From contig JAJPJE010000109.1 in assembly GCA_021324365.1 (NCBI GenBank), positions 1 through 44,260 of the forward strand: 44,260 nucleotides of DNA. Reading direction: 5' to 3'. Position numbers and translations under genes: made by a program. Positions 8,368-16,569 of this stretch are shown one piece after another; position 1 is the stretch's first letter; each line of letters opens with the position of its first letter. This stretch comes from Terriglobia bacterium (GTDB lineage: Bacteria; Acidobacteriota; Terriglobia; Terriglobales; Acidobacteriaceae). Below the pieces are notes generated by a model. That model worked only from the letters and a program-made list of their open reading frames with translations. It was not told the origin of the DNA and ran no database searches.

Positions 8368-8903
8368 ATGACTTTCTATCGACGCGATTTGCCACATCTG
8401 CAGCGCGACTTCAAGGCTCATTTTGTGACCTTCGCGAGCTTTCAACGGCGGATCCTGCCGGAATCGGCAAGAGACATTACCCTCGACTGCTGTCTTCACG
8501 ATCACGAACGGAAGATCGCGTTGCATGCTACGGTTCTCATGCCAGATCACGTACACCTTATCGTTAGTCCACTGGTTGATAAGGAAAGGCGATGTATTTA
8601 TTCACTCGCGGAGATCATGAGTGGAATTAAGGGGCGTCCGCTCATCGGATAAAGTTGCTTGGACGGCGAGGCAGAGTGTGGCAGGACGAATCGTTCGACC
8701 ACGTATTACCTAGCGCGGAGAAGCTGGAGGACCGGATTGAATATGTACTGCAAAATCCGGTTAGGCGAGGTTTAGTTAAGAATTGGAAGGATTATCGCTG
8801 GACATGGTCAATGGCCGTTGCGAAGGCAAAAGCTGACGAGCTGCGCTCGCCTCGCCCAGCGAGGGCGGCTGGGCCACGTAAGCCTGCGAACTTGAATAAT
8901 TAA
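8368..8903 (+). pseudogene. REP-associated tyrosine transposase (RAYT, Y1_Tnp), frameshifted
   Basis: The first frame (8368-8652) starts MTFYRRDLPHLQRDF, contains the HuH motif in MPDHVHLIV and reads out of frame at IKGRPLIG. The second frame continues with SAHRIKLLGRRGRVWQDESFDH and the typical C-terminus RIEYVLQNPVRRGLV. Restoring one G in the GGGG run at 8631-8634 gives an uninterrupted KGASAHRIKLLG, the family consensus, so a single-base deletion split the gene. The full protein would be about 178 residues. RAYTs are single-strand nucleases of the IS200/IS605 relationship that mobilise REP sequences. It lies between hemL and dtd and is flanked by inverted REPs. A sequencing error in the G run is the alternative. 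Confidence 0.85.
8859..8880 (-). repeat. Right REP copy flanking the RAYT pseudogene
   Basis: Reverse-complemented, the stretch reads TACGTGGCCCAGCCGCCCTC, matching the left copy except for a GGG/CC change after ACGTGG. It also forms the stem GCCCAG/CTGGGC with its left neighbour. It overlaps the last codons of the second transposase frame, whose low-complexity C-terminus (SPRPARAAGP) is therefore repeat-derived. Confidence 0.7.
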
Positions 8904-8905
8904 TT

Positions 8906-9355
8906 ATGAGAACGCTGATTCAGCGGGTAACACGAGCTTCGGTGAAGGTGGATGGCGAGGCAGTCGGGCGAATCGACAAAGGTCTGCTCGTGTTACTGGG
9001 AGTCGCACAGGACGACACGGAGGCCGATGCCGACTATCTGGCTGACAAGATCGTAGGACTGCGTGTTTTCGAGGATGCCGATGGGAAAATGAATCTCGCC
9101 GTACCAGAAATCGGCGGCGCAGTTCTGGCCGTTTCGCAGTTTACTCTTTACGGCGATGTGCGCCGCGGCCGGCGTCCCTCATTCGATGCGGCAGCGAAGC
9201 CGGAGCAAGCCCGAAAATTGTACGAGTACTTTGTCGAGAAAATCCGCGCGGCGGGTGTTCCTTGTGAGACCGGGAGGTTTCAGGCGACGATGGAAGTCGA
9301 ACTAGTCAACGACGGGCCGGTCACCATCCTGATCGACTCGAAAAAGATTTTTTAA
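8906..9355 (+). CDS. dtd: D-aminoacyl-tRNA deacylase
   Basis: Dtd hydrolyses D-aminoacyl-tRNA and mischarged Gly-tRNA(Ala), protecting translation from D-amino acids in the cytosol. The 149-residue protein has the usual length and start ([17 protein letters not shown]). Both cross-subunit active-site motifs are intact: SQFTLYGD near residue 77 and the NDGPVTI motif with the Gly-cisPro pair near residue 136. The ATG follows the RAYT pseudogene by two bases, which suggests the transposase inserted immediately upstream. No Shine-Dalgarno sequence is evident. Confidence 0.97.
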   Translation: MRTLIQRVTRASVKVDGEAVGRIDKGLLVLLGVAQDDTEADADYLADKIVGLRVFEDADGKMNLAVPEIGGAVLAVSQFTLYGDVRRGRRPSFDAAAKPEQARKLYEYFVEKIRAAGVPCETGRFQATMEVELVNDGPVTILIDSKKIF

Positions 9356-9465
9356 ATTGGTAATTGGATCGTTTGGTAATTGAGTCATTGAGTGATCGGG
9401 TCATTGAGCCATTGCCGTTTACAGCACAGCCAGTCTCTCTCCATTACTCCGGCTCGATACGTAGG
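9356..9465. repeat. Degenerate ATTG/TCATTGAG simple-repeat tract
   Basis: Short units such as GGTAATTG, GAGTCATTGAG and GGGTCATTGAG follow one another between about 9357 and 9416, in the gap between the convergent dtd and folP genes. Similar GGGTAATCGG and GGGTCATTTGG-type tracts appear near 23990 and 25560. They look like a recurrent intergenic simple repeat and not a coding remnant. Confidence 0.5.
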
Positions 9466-10398
9466 TCACCTTGAGTTGAGGATGGCATCGGCGACGGTGA
9501 TGGCATCGGCGGCCGCTTTCACGTCGTGCACGCGAACAATCTGGGCACCCTTAAGGATGGAAATCATCATGGCGGCGAGGCTGCCGTAAAGACGATCCTG
9601 AGGTTCGGGCCGAATGCCATTCTTCTCGAGTGCTTTGGCGATAAAGGACTTGCGAGACGTGCCAACCAGCAGTGGCATGCGGACGTCTTGAAGTTCGTTC
9701 AGCCGGTTTAAAAGAGGATAGTTCTGCTCGAGATTCTTGCCGAAACCAATCCCCGGATCAACGACGATTCGCTTTCGCTTGATTCCCGCCAGTTCGGCCT
9801 GTTGTACGCGATCGCGCAGTTCCCGTTTGACCAGGCTGACCATGTCCGAAACGGGCGGGAGCGCTCGCCACGTCTCGGGCGTGCCGCGCATGTGCATGAG
9901 GATGAATCCGCAGGGGAGCCCAGCTACGGTCTTCTTCATCTCGGGATCCCATTGCAGGCCACTGACATCGTTGACGATCTCGGCGCCGGCTTCCACGGCG
10001 GCGCGAGCTACCGTGGCCTTGTAGGTGTCGATGGAGATCAGCGCATCCGGGCGAGCACGCTTGATCTTGCTGATGACGGGCAGGACGCGTTGCAGTTCCT
10101 CTTCGGGGGAGACAGCGGTTTTGACAACTGTTGCGTGAGAAGTACCTCCAGAGCTGCGCGTCGTATTTGCAACGGCTTCAACTTTTGCCCCGGGTCGCGT
10201 AGATTCGCCGCCGACGTCGAGGATGTCGGCGCCCTGCTCGAGCAATTGCAGGCCGTGCTCTACGGCGCGTCCGGGATCAAAGAACTGGCCGCCATCAGAA
10301 AAGGAATCCGGTGTGACGTTCAGAACGCCCATAATCAGCGTGCGCCGCCCAAGTTCGATGGTGCGGTCACCGACTGCCCACTGAAAGATGGGACGCAT
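9466..10398 (-). CDS. folP: Dihydropteroate synthase
   Basis: FolP condenses 6-hydroxymethyl-dihydropterin pyrophosphate with p-aminobenzoate to dihydropteroate in folate synthesis; it is the sulfonamide target. The TIM-barrel signatures are clear: MGVLNVTPDSFSDGG, LDVGGESTRPGA, the SIDTYKATVA strand, NDVSGLQWDP and VGTSRKSFI. A segment of about 20 residues rich in Thr and Ser (near residues 75-98) is inserted after the second loop and makes the 310-residue protein slightly longer than usual. It is divergent from dacB and convergent with dtd, so probably monocistronic. Confidence 0.97.
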   Translation of the reverse strand: MRPIFQWAVGDRTIELGRRTLIMGVLNVTPDSFSDGGQFFDPGRAVEHGLQLLEQGADILDVGGESTRPGAKVEAVANTTRSSGGTSHATVVKTAVSPEEELQRVLPVISKIKRARPDALISIDTYKATVARAAVEAGAEIVNDVSGLQWDPEMKKTVAGLPCGFILMHMRGTPETWRALPPVSDMVSLVKRELRDRVQQAELAGIKRKRIVVDPGIGFGKNLEQNYPLLNRLNELQDVRMPLLVGTSRKSFIAKALEKNGIRPEPQDRLYGSLAAMMISILKGAQIVRVHDVKAAADAITVADAILNSR

Positions 10399-10456
10399 GA
10401 GCCGATTGTAACGGAAGGTAACCTTCGGAAGTGGCGGAGGTGCTGCGAATCGGTGC

Positions 10457-10462
10457 TAGAAT
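10457..10462 (+). promoter_or_regulatory. -10-like box of dacB with a very short leader
   Basis: TAGAAT lies 12 bases before the dacB ATG. Transcription starting about 7 bases downstream would leave a leader of only about six bases. No clear -35 box is seen. Confidence 0.4.
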
Positions 10463-10474
10463 TCAGCCAAGTTT

Positions 10475-12079
10475 ATGCGTGCTCGCCGTCATGCCGCCCT
10501 TCTGTTTATTTGGCTTTTACTGCTGTCCTGCGCGGCCGCCAACGCAGCAAAGAAATCACAGAAAGTCGAGTCGAAAGGGTCCGGTCTTGCCGATGAGATC
10601 AACAAGATTTTGTCGCAACCGGATATCGCACGTGGTTACTGGGGCATCGAAGTCGACTCGCTGACGACTGGCAAAGTTCTGTACTCGCTCAACGAGGACA
10701 AGCTGTTCACACCTGCATCGAACACCAAGCTGTTTACGACTGCGGCGACGATGGCATTGATCGGGTCTGATTACCGCTTTCGTACCACGGTGGAGACCTC
10801 CGGCGCAGTCGATAAATATGGCCGGGTGAACGGAGATCTCATGCTGGTGGGCAGGGGTGATCCCAACATTTCAGGTCGTAACCTGCCGTACAGTGTACGG
10901 ACACAACGGACGTTACCGCCCATGCAGGTACTGCAACAACTGGCCGATCAGGTCGTGAAACGCGGCGTGAAGTTCGTGGACGGCGATGTCATCGGCGACG
11001 ATTCCTACTTCGCCTTCGAGCGATACGGCGAAGGCTGGGCGCAGGATGACATGGTATGGGAGTGGGGCGCACCGGTTTCAGCGCTTACCATCAATGACAA
11101 CGTCGTATACGTCAACATTCTTCCGGCGGATCACCCCGGGGATCGCGCGTTTGTCGATATCACACCCTACGCTGAGTACTACAGAGTCGACAACCGGATT
11201 ATGACCACTCCGGCGGGTACCGGTCCTCGCAGGGTCTACATCACGCGCGAGCCGGGTGGCAACGAATTGACGATGTGGGGCAACATTCCCATCGATGATC
11301 CGGGAGCAACGGAAGCGCTGGCGATTGAAGATCCGGCGGCTTTTGCGGCCAAAGTGTTTCGCCAGATGCTGGAACAGCGTGGGGTGGTGATTTATGGACG
11401 CACACGCACGAAGCACACGGAGCTGGCATCGCTTTCGACCTTTACGGTAACTGCCTCTGCACCAGCGAATGGCGGAGGCGGCGATGTTCAATCACGACCT
11501 CCCGCTGTACCAATGACACTGGTGCTGGCCAGCTATGAATCGCAGCCACTGGCGGAGGATCTGCGGGTTATCAACAAAGTGAGCCAGAATCTCCATGCCG
11601 AGCTGATGCTACGCCTGTTGGGACGTGAGAAAGGCACCGGGGGAACGGTGCAGGCGGGGCTCGAGGTAGTTCGCGGATTTCTGACGCAAGCGGGCATTTC
11701 TCCGGATCAGTTCGTTTTTTATGATGGGTCAGGTCTGTCGCGGCAAAACCTGGTCACACCACATGCAATCGTGCTGTTGCTGAAATATGCGGATTCGCAG
11801 GTATGGGGACCAAAGTTCATTGACACTCTGCCGGTTGCTGGCGTGGACGGATCACTAGCAGGCCGAATGAAGGACTCGCCGGCGCAGGGCCGCGTGCAGG
11901 GCAAGACCGGTGCACTAGGTCACGTGAGCACGCTCTCGGGATATCTGACGACTTTGAGTGGCGACCGGGTGGTTTTCTCCATCATGGCGAACAACTTCAA
12001 CGTGCAGAGTAAGCGTTCTACGGAGAGCATCGATCAGATTGTGAACGCAATTGTGACCTACGGAGCCAAGAAGCACTGA
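10475..12079 (+). CDS. dacB: D-Ala-D-Ala carboxypeptidase/endopeptidase PBP4
   Basis: PBP4-type enzymes cleave terminal D-Ala and peptide cross-links of peptidoglycan in the periplasm. The 534-residue protein starts with a signal segment (LLFIWLLLLSCAAANAA) whose LLSC could also be a weak lipobox. The S-x-x-K motif is ASNTKL (about Ser82-Lys85), the second block is YDGSGLSRQN, and the KTG triad occurs in GKTGALGHVS near the C-terminus. The long insertion domain between the first two motifs is typical of class C PBP4. Its stop is one base from the stop of the convergent DUF488 gene. Confidence 0.95.
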   Translation: MRARRHAALLFIWLLLLSCAAANAAKKSQKVESKGSGLADEINKILSQPDIARGYWGIEVDSLTTGKVLYSLNEDKLFTPASNTKLFTTAATMALIGSDYRFRTTVETSGAVDKYGRVNGDLMLVGRGDPNISGRNLPYSVRTQRTLPPMQVLQQLADQVVKRGVKFVDGDVIGDDSYFAFERYGEGWAQDDMVWEWGAPVSALTINDNVVYVNILPADHPGDRAFVDITPYAEYYRVDNRIMTTPAGTGPRRVYITREPGGNELTMWGNIPIDDPGATEALAIEDPAAFAAKVFRQMLEQRGVVIYGRTRTKHTELASLSTFTVTASAPANGGGGDVQSRPPAVPMTLVLASYESQPLAEDLRVINKVSQNLHAELMLRLLGREKGTGGTVQAGLEVVRGFLTQAGISPDQFVFYDGSGLSRQNLVTPHAIVLLLKYADSQVWGPKFIDTLPVAGVDGSLAGRMKDSPAQGRVQGKTGALGHVSTLSGYLTTLSGDRVVFSIMANNFNVQSKRSTESIDQIVNAIVTYGAKKH

Positions 12080-12080
12080 G

Positions 12081-12509
12081 CTAGGGCCGGCGCATCCGGT
12101 TGCGCGCCTGACCTGCGCGAGCCGCAACTGGTCCGGTGGAAGAAGGCGGCTTGCGCATTCCATCGAGAAGTTCTTTCAGCACGACCGCGTTATTCTGCTC
12201 TTCATTTTTCGACGCGTAGACAAGAGTCAGCGGTTTACGGCGCTTGGCCAGCTGATGTAACTGGTCAAGTCCGGTCGCAGCCTCGGGAGTAGAAAGCTCC
12301 TGCAGATACTTTTTCCGAAAAGCGAGCCACTGCGTAGGCCGCTCGTGAAACCACTTGCGCAGTTCGTTGGAAGGCGCCAGTTCGCGCATCCAGTGATCGA
12401 TTCGAGCGCCGTCTTTAGTGAGTCCACGAGGCCACAGCCGGTCAACCAGAACGCGGGTGCCATCGTTCACGGATGGTGGATCATAAGCGCGCTTGAGCAC
12501 TACCGGCAT
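12081..12509 (-). CDS. DUF488 family protein
   Basis: The 142-residue protein has the family's N-terminal block LKRAYDPPSVNDGTRVLVDRLWPRG, the HWMRELAPS segment and the LVYASKNEEQNNAVVL block near residue 97. DUF488 proteins are small cytosolic proteins of unknown function. The basic C-terminal tail (ARAGQARNRMRRP) follows the end of the conserved region. It converges on dacB with a single base between stop codons. Confidence 0.9.
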   Translation of the reverse strand: MPVVLKRAYDPPSVNDGTRVLVDRLWPRGLTKDGARIDHWMRELAPSNELRKWFHERPTQWLAFRKKYLQELSTPEAATGLDQLHQLAKRRKPLTLVYASKNEEQNNAVVLKELLDGMRKPPSSTGPVAARAGQARNRMRRP

Positions 12510-12577
12510 GGCTCTTTATTCTACGTCTGAGACGTAGGAGACGAATTCATAAGAGGCCTCACCAAAGTTCGAGAAAA

Positions 12578-12916
12578 ATGACAAAAGTAATGATGCGGAT
12601 TGCGCTTGTCTTGCTGTGCGCAGCGGCTGTCGGCTGCAAGTCAAAAAAAACAGAAACGCCTTTAAACCTGACACCCCAACAGCTCGCGGGGCAGCAGATT
12701 TTCAACCAAACCTGCGCAGTCTGTCATCGCAATGGAGACCACGCACCCAATCTGGTCGGGCTATACAAGAGGAAGTACATGACGAATGGCATGCCGGTGA
12801 ACGATGATCGAGTGCGCGACACCATCAGCATGGGACGGGCTATGATGCCGGCGTTCGGCAATGTGCTGGACCCGCAGCAGATGGATGATGTGATCGCGTA
12901 TCTGCATGCGATGTAG
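12578..12916 (+). CDS. Lipoprotein c-type cytochrome
   Basis: The 112-residue product starts with a signal peptide ending in a good lipobox (AAAVGC, Cys20), so it should be lipid-anchored on the periplasmic side. One haem-binding CAVCH (46-50) is present, and MMPAFG near residue 87 supplies the Met ligand, as in small class I cytochromes. It would carry single electrons in the envelope. The preceding stretch contains the hairpin CTACGTC-TGA-GACGTAG at about 12520-12536. Its redox partner is not encoded nearby. Confidence 0.92.
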   Translation: MTKVMMRIALVLLCAAAVGCKSKKTETPLNLTPQQLAGQQIFNQTCAVCHRNGDHAPNLVGLYKRKYMTNGMPVNDDRVRDTISMGRAMMPAFGNVLDPQQMDDVIAYLHAM

Positions 12917-13022
12917 ACACCCGTTTTACCGCGGAGCACGAAGACAGGGAAGAAGTCGGGACAAAAAGCAGGCGCGCGATAGCCGCTCGGGCTGTGAATC
13001 GTCAGGTGGGCAGGCCTCATCG

Positions 13023-13028
13023 TACAAT
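13023..13028 (+). promoter_or_regulatory. -10-like box of lipA
   Basis: TACAAT lies 12 bases before the lipA ATG, the same spacing as at dacB, and implies a leader of only about six bases. No convincing -35 box was found. Confidence 0.35.
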
Positions 13029-13040
13029 TGAGATATCGGC

Positions 13041-13970
13041 ATGAGCAGCCTGGTCCAGCTAATCCAGATCGAGACGAGTCCGCGCCCGCACGTGCGCAAG
13101 CCGGAGTGGTTGAAGGCACGTGCCCCCATGGGCGAGGGATATCATGACCTGAAAAAACTCGCCCGGGGATTGGGGCTGCACACGGTTTGCGAATCGGCAC
13201 AGTGCCCGAACATTGGGGAATGCTGGAATCATCGTACGGCGACGTTCATGCTGCTGGGCGATCATTGCACTCGACGCTGCGGTTTCTGCGCAGTCCCCAA
13301 AGGACACATGGAGCCGATCGACTTCGAAGAGCCAATCCGGGTGGCGGAAGCGGTTGCGACCCTGGGCCTGAAGCATGCCGTCGTTACCAGCGTGAATCGC
13401 GATGACGACAACATAGGCGCCGCGCGCGTGTTTGCAGATACGATCACCGAGATCAAGCGGCGCGTTCCGGATTGCCGGGTGGAAGTGCTGATTCCCGACT
13501 TCCAGGGCCGCGAAGATTGTTTGCGGATCGTGATGGGAGCCAAGCCGGACGTGCTGAATCACAACACCGAAACCGTGCCACGAATGTATCCGGCGGCGCG
13601 TTCCGGAGCGCGGTACGAACGCACCCTGGAACTATTGTGGCGGGCCAAGCAGATCGATACGGGTGCTGTAACGAAAACGGGCGTTATGGTTGGCCTGGGT
13701 GAAGAAGTCGCTGAACTTCTCGAGGTATTCCACGATCTGGCCGCGCGCGATGTCGACATTCTAACGATCGGACAATATCTGCGTCCGTCGAAAGACCAGC
13801 TGCCGCTGCAGCGTTTTTATACGCCCGATGAATTCCATCACTTGAAGGAAGAAGCTTTGAAGCTTGGTTTCCGGCACGTGGAATCAGGGCCACTCGTTAG
13901 ATCCAGTTATCACGCACATGAGCAGGCGGACGCGACGGTGCGGCGCCTGGTGTGGTTCCGCGAACCATAG
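13041..13970 (+). CDS. lipA: Lipoyl synthase
   Basis: LipA is a radical-SAM enzyme that inserts two sulfurs into octanoyl groups on lipoyl domains of 2-oxoacid dehydrogenases and GcvH. The auxiliary cluster cysteines are in CESAQCPNIGEC (50, 55, 61), and the radical-SAM triad is in CTRRCGFC (76, 80, 83). The C-terminal RSSYHA contains the conserved serine ligand. The 309-residue length is normal. No lipB is visible in the window, so octanoyl transfer must be encoded elsewhere. Confidence 0.98.
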   Translation: MSSLVQLIQIETSPRPHVRKPEWLKARAPMGEGYHDLKKLARGLGLHTVCESAQCPNIGECWNHRTATFMLLGDHCTRRCGFCAVPKGHMEPIDFEEPIRVAEAVATLGLKHAVVTSVNRDDDNIGAARVFADTITEIKRRVPDCRVEVLIPDFQGREDCLRIVMGAKPDVLNHNTETVPRMYPAARSGARYERTLELLWRAKQIDTGAVTKTGVMVGLGEEVAELLEVFHDLAARDVDILTIGQYLRPSKDQLPLQRFYTPDEFHHLKEEALKLGFRHVESGPLVRSSYHAHEQADATVRRLVWFREP

Positions 13971-14045
13971 TCGTCTACTATTCACTCCGCACGCTTACCG
14001 TGATCCGCAGCGCGCCCGCCGGCATCTGTGTGAATGGAGCGCACG

Positions 14046-14600
14046 ATGAGAGTTTCTGTCGCAAAGCGAATTGTTCACTTCATTAGCGTAGTTTTCCTAT
14101 TCTTGATCCCGGTTGTTGCGATGGGATCTGATGATCAAGGCACGATCTTCGTGGTTCGTCACGGAGAGAAGGCGTCTTCGGCTGCTGATGCGCTGTTAAG
14201 CGCGGCAGGTCACAAACGCGCGAATTGCCTGGCGCAGATGCTCAAAGGCGCGAACGTGCGTGCGATCTTCACGCCGGAAGTGAAGCGTACTCAGCAGACA
14301 GCGGAGCCACTGGCCAGCGATAAGCTCATACAAATCACGGTGATCCCGCGCAGCCATGTCGAAGAAATGACTCAGAAGGCGATCAGCGCGGCACAGAATG
14401 GCGCCGTGCTGATTGTTGCCCAGCAGGATACGATGCCGAAAATCGTGCAACTGCTCGGCGGCGGTACGATTGCGCCTATCGGCGACAATGAATTCGATCG
14501 GCTCGTGATCCTGCACGTTGCCGGAGCCGGAGCGACGATAACGACGCTGCACTACTGCACGTGCCGGCAAAGCGAGTCGAAGAGCGGCGCCATGCGCTAG
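14046..14600 (+). CDS. Secreted histidine-phosphatase-fold protein with altered second catalytic motif
   Basis: A signal peptide (HFISVVFLFLIPVVAMG) precedes FVVRHGEK (Arg38, His39), the phosphoglycerate mutase/histidine phosphatase signature with the phospho-accepting His. Arg in FTPEVKRTQQTAEPL fits the second basic pocket residue. Family members usually have a second catalytic His in a GHSNT-like motif; here the equivalent reads VAQQDTMP, with Gln at the expected His. Activity may therefore be lost or changed. I chose the ATG at 14046, preceded by GGAGCG, over the ATG four codons upstream. The 184-residue protein is likely periplasmic. Substrate is unknown. Confidence 0.85.
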   Translation: MRVSVAKRIVHFISVVFLFLIPVVAMGSDDQGTIFVVRHGEKASSAADALLSAAGHKRANCLAQMLKGANVRAIFTPEVKRTQQTAEPLASDKLIQITVIPRSHVEEMTQKAISAAQNGAVLIVAQQDTMPKIVQLLGGGTIAPIGDNEFDRLVILHVAGAGATITTLHYCTCRQSESKSGAMR

Positions 14601-14732
14601 AGGGTGGACCATCCGAAGACGCGGTGAATGCTGAAAAACCGACGGATCGTAGTGCCCAACTCACGCACCAGCAGGTTCACCAGTTCGATTCCGTCGCTTT
14701 CTCTGTACGCCCGAGTGAGCTAAGCTGCCCGG

Positions 14733-15383
14733 GTGCGTGTCTGCCGCATCATCGTCGCTGCATCGATTCTGATTTTCTGTTCGTGGAGCGCACTGGCGCA
14801 GAAATACGGCCGCAATGTTTTGCAGAAGCTTCCGCAGGCATCGGCGGCTGTAGGTGTGACGGGCGCTGCCGCTCCGAAACAGAACTGCGTCAACTGGCTA
14901 TGGGCGGCGGAGGTCGAAACCATACTCAAGAAGCAGAAAATCGATCTGCCGCAGACATACTGGGTGACGCAAGCGAATCTGGGCGAAGTCTGTGTTGACG
15001 AGCCGATCGATCTGGCCTCGATCGCGTCACTGGTTGAGCGCGATTATCAACTCGAAGACGGCAGCAAGTTCCACCTGAAGGCGATTCGCACGACTGGGGC
15101 GCCCTCGGACATCGGCCACTTCATCGCAAGCCTGCAGCAGGAGCGTCCTTTCATTCTGGTGTGGAAAGGGCGTCCGCTGCTGGTCACAGGCATGACATAC
15201 GATCAGTATGGCTACCCGAATGGCCAGCGCATGTACCAGGTGCGCACCATCGATATGGTCGACCCGGCGTATCCGGAAGGCGACGAGCATCGAAGTGTCA
15301 CCTTCGTGAATGGTACAGATGATCCCAATGAGATCAGCGGAACGCTGGAAGTAGTCGCGGTGCCGGTGGACCCGTTCCGGTAA
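14733..15383 (+). CDS. Secreted papain-like/C39-like protein, probably not a protease
   Basis: The 216-residue product, with a GTG start, has a signal peptide ending in ALAQ. QNCVNWLWAAE (50-60) resembles the active-site helix of papain-like C39/C70 proteins, which usually reads Q-x-C-S-N-W-C-W-A-A, so the nucleophile Cys52 is kept. The expected GHAVVVxGYD strand with the catalytic His appears as GRPLLVTGMTYD, which lacks the His. The following YQVRTIDMVDP strand still fits the fold. I infer an inactive or repurposed papain fold. It follows the phosphatase-like gene on the same strand, about 130 bases downstream. Confidence 0.65.
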   Translation: MRVCRIIVAASILIFCSWSALAQKYGRNVLQKLPQASAAVGVTGAAAPKQNCVNWLWAAEVETILKKQKIDLPQTYWVTQANLGEVCVDEPIDLASIASLVERDYQLEDGSKFHLKAIRTTGAPSDIGHFIASLQQERPFILVWKGRPLLVTGMTYDQYGYPNGQRMYQVRTIDMVDPAYPEGDEHRSVTFVNGTDDPNEISGTLEVVAVPVDPFR

Positions 15384-15419
15384 AGAATCCTTCTGAGGGC
15401 TCATGGAATCTCACTGACT

Positions 15420-15809
15420 GTGAGTTCGACTGACAAAGCCCAGCCTCGAGGAACAGTCCTTTACGACGGTGCCTGCGGCTTTTGCTGGCGTTGGGTGCGC
15501 TTCTGCAAACCCACGCTACGACGGCACGGATTCCAAGTCTCTTCGCTCCAGCAACCCTGGGTGAGTGAGAGCCTCGGCATGGATGCCACGCAGTTGCTGT
15601 CCGACATTCGCGTGCTCACGCCTAATGGGAAACTTGTCTCAGGAGCAAACGCGTATCTCTACGTCGCTCGGCGCGTCTGGTGGCTGACACCTTTCTGGGC
15701 ACTGTTCAGCCTGCCCGGTCTGAACTGGCTGCTTCATCGCGGCTATCGATGGTTTGCGCGCAATCGGTATTGCATATCGGGGGCGTGCCGGTTATCGCCG
15801 GAACGATGA
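15420..15809 (+). CDS. DCC-family (DUF393) thiol-disulfide oxidoreductase-like protein
   Basis: The 129-residue product begins close to VLYDGACGFCWRWVRF, the DxxCxxC signature that names the DCC family (Cys19 and Cys22). A hydrophobic segment (LTPFWALFSLPGLNWLLHRGY) and the closing WFARNRYCISG are also typical. Family members are thought to be thioredoxin-like redox proteins, but their substrates are unknown. The GTG at 15420 is the only start compatible with the motif. The stop lies about 90 bases before rpmH. Confidence 0.88.
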   Translation: MSSTDKAQPRGTVLYDGACGFCWRWVRFCKPTLRRHGFQVSSLQQPWVSESLGMDATQLLSDIRVLTPNGKLVSGANAYLYVARRVWWLTPFWALFSLPGLNWLLHRGYRWFARNRYCISGACRLSPER

Positions 15810-15819
15810 TGCCACTGGT

Positions 15820-15849
15820 TTGCCGCTAAGCGCTTCCTTCTTATATACT
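15820..15849 (+). promoter_or_regulatory. Candidate sigma-70-type promoter of rpmH
   Basis: TTGCCG (15820-15825) and TATACT (15844-15849) are separated by 18 bases and lie about 50 bases before the rpmH ATG. This would drive the rpmH-rnpA-yidD-yidC transcript. Confidence 0.55.
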
Positions 15850-15897
15850 TTGAGTTTGCCTCGAGCTTAATTTTCGATTCAGGAGCAAGCAGCTTTC

Positions 15898-16053
15898 ATG
15901 CCCAAGCGTACGTTTCAACCGAACCGTCGCCGTCGTTCGAAGACGCACGGATTCCGCAGTCGTATGAAGACCAAGAGCGGGCAGGCGGTTCTGTCGCGCC
16001 GCCGCGCGAAGGGTCGCAAACGAGTTTCCGTAAAGCCCGGATATCGCGAGTAG
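15898..16053 (+). CDS. rpmH: 50S ribosomal protein L34
   Basis: Direct translation gives 51 residues beginning [20 protein letters not shown] and containing [10 protein letters not shown], the signature of L34, a small basic component of the large ribosomal subunit. AGGAG at 15881 precedes the ATG. It opens the conserved cluster that continues with rnpA, yidD and yidC. dnaA, which often sits divergently next to rpmH, is not present; a DCC-family gene lies upstream instead. Confidence 0.97.
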   Translation: MPKRTFQPNRRRRSKTHGFRSRMKTKSGQAVLSRRRAKGRKRVSVKPGYRE

Positions 16054-16134
16054 TTTGCCGGGCGTGAAACGGCGCTTTGCTTGATCGCAATCATCCCAGG
16101 GACGCCGAACTCCGCTGCAAGGACGACACCTTCA

Positions 16135-16569
16135 ATGCCGGCCCTCGATTCCGCCGGTAATACGCCGACCTCGACCCGCCGGTCAGCTTTTCTGCGAAGC
16201 TCGAAGTTGCTGAAGCACGGAGATTTTCAGCGGGTCTATAAGAATGGGCGGCGTCACTTTTCGGGTCTGTTGACGGCATTTTATCTGCCACGCACCAGTC
16301 AGGTCGGAGATGGTCCTAGGATTGGCACTGCCGTTGGACGCGTTCTGGGCGGCGCCGTGGAGCGCAACCGGATCAAGCGCAGGATGCGCGAGGCAATCCG
16401 GCTTCATCTGGCCGAAATGCCTTTTGCGGTGGACGTGGTGATCAATCCCAAGAAGAACGTTCTCACGGCCGAATTCGTAGAAATAGAGCGCGAGGTAGTC
16501 CGGGCATTCCAGGTGGTTCGCAAATACATGGAATCGGCCCAGGCGAAACGGGCGGCAGGCAAATCATGA
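16135..16569 (+). CDS. rnpA: Ribonuclease P protein component
   Basis: RnpA binds the RNase P RNA and aids 5' maturation of tRNAs. The RNR-type motif is AVERNRIKRRMREAIR, and the N-terminal LKHGDFQRVYKNGRRHF fits the substrate-binding region. The frame is open from a TTG at 16081, which would give 162 residues. I prefer the ATG at 16135 (144 residues) because AAGGA precedes it and the extension is low in similarity to the family. The stop overlaps the yidD start. Confidence 0.95.
   Translation: MPALDSAGNTPTSTRRSAFLRSSKLLKHGDFQRVYKNGRRHFSGLLTAFYLPRTSQVGDGPRIGTAVGRVLGGAVERNRIKRRMREAIRLHLAEMPFAVDVVINPKKNVLTAEFVEIEREVVRAFQVVRKYMESAQAKRAAGKS

Noticed and set aside
9356-9420. CRISPR array
   Set aside because: The units are short, unequal and not separated by spacers; this is a degenerate simple repeat. 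No cas-like gene is present.
14561-14998. 145-codon frame spanning two genes
   Set aside because: Overlaps two better-supported genes in another frame and lacks motifs.
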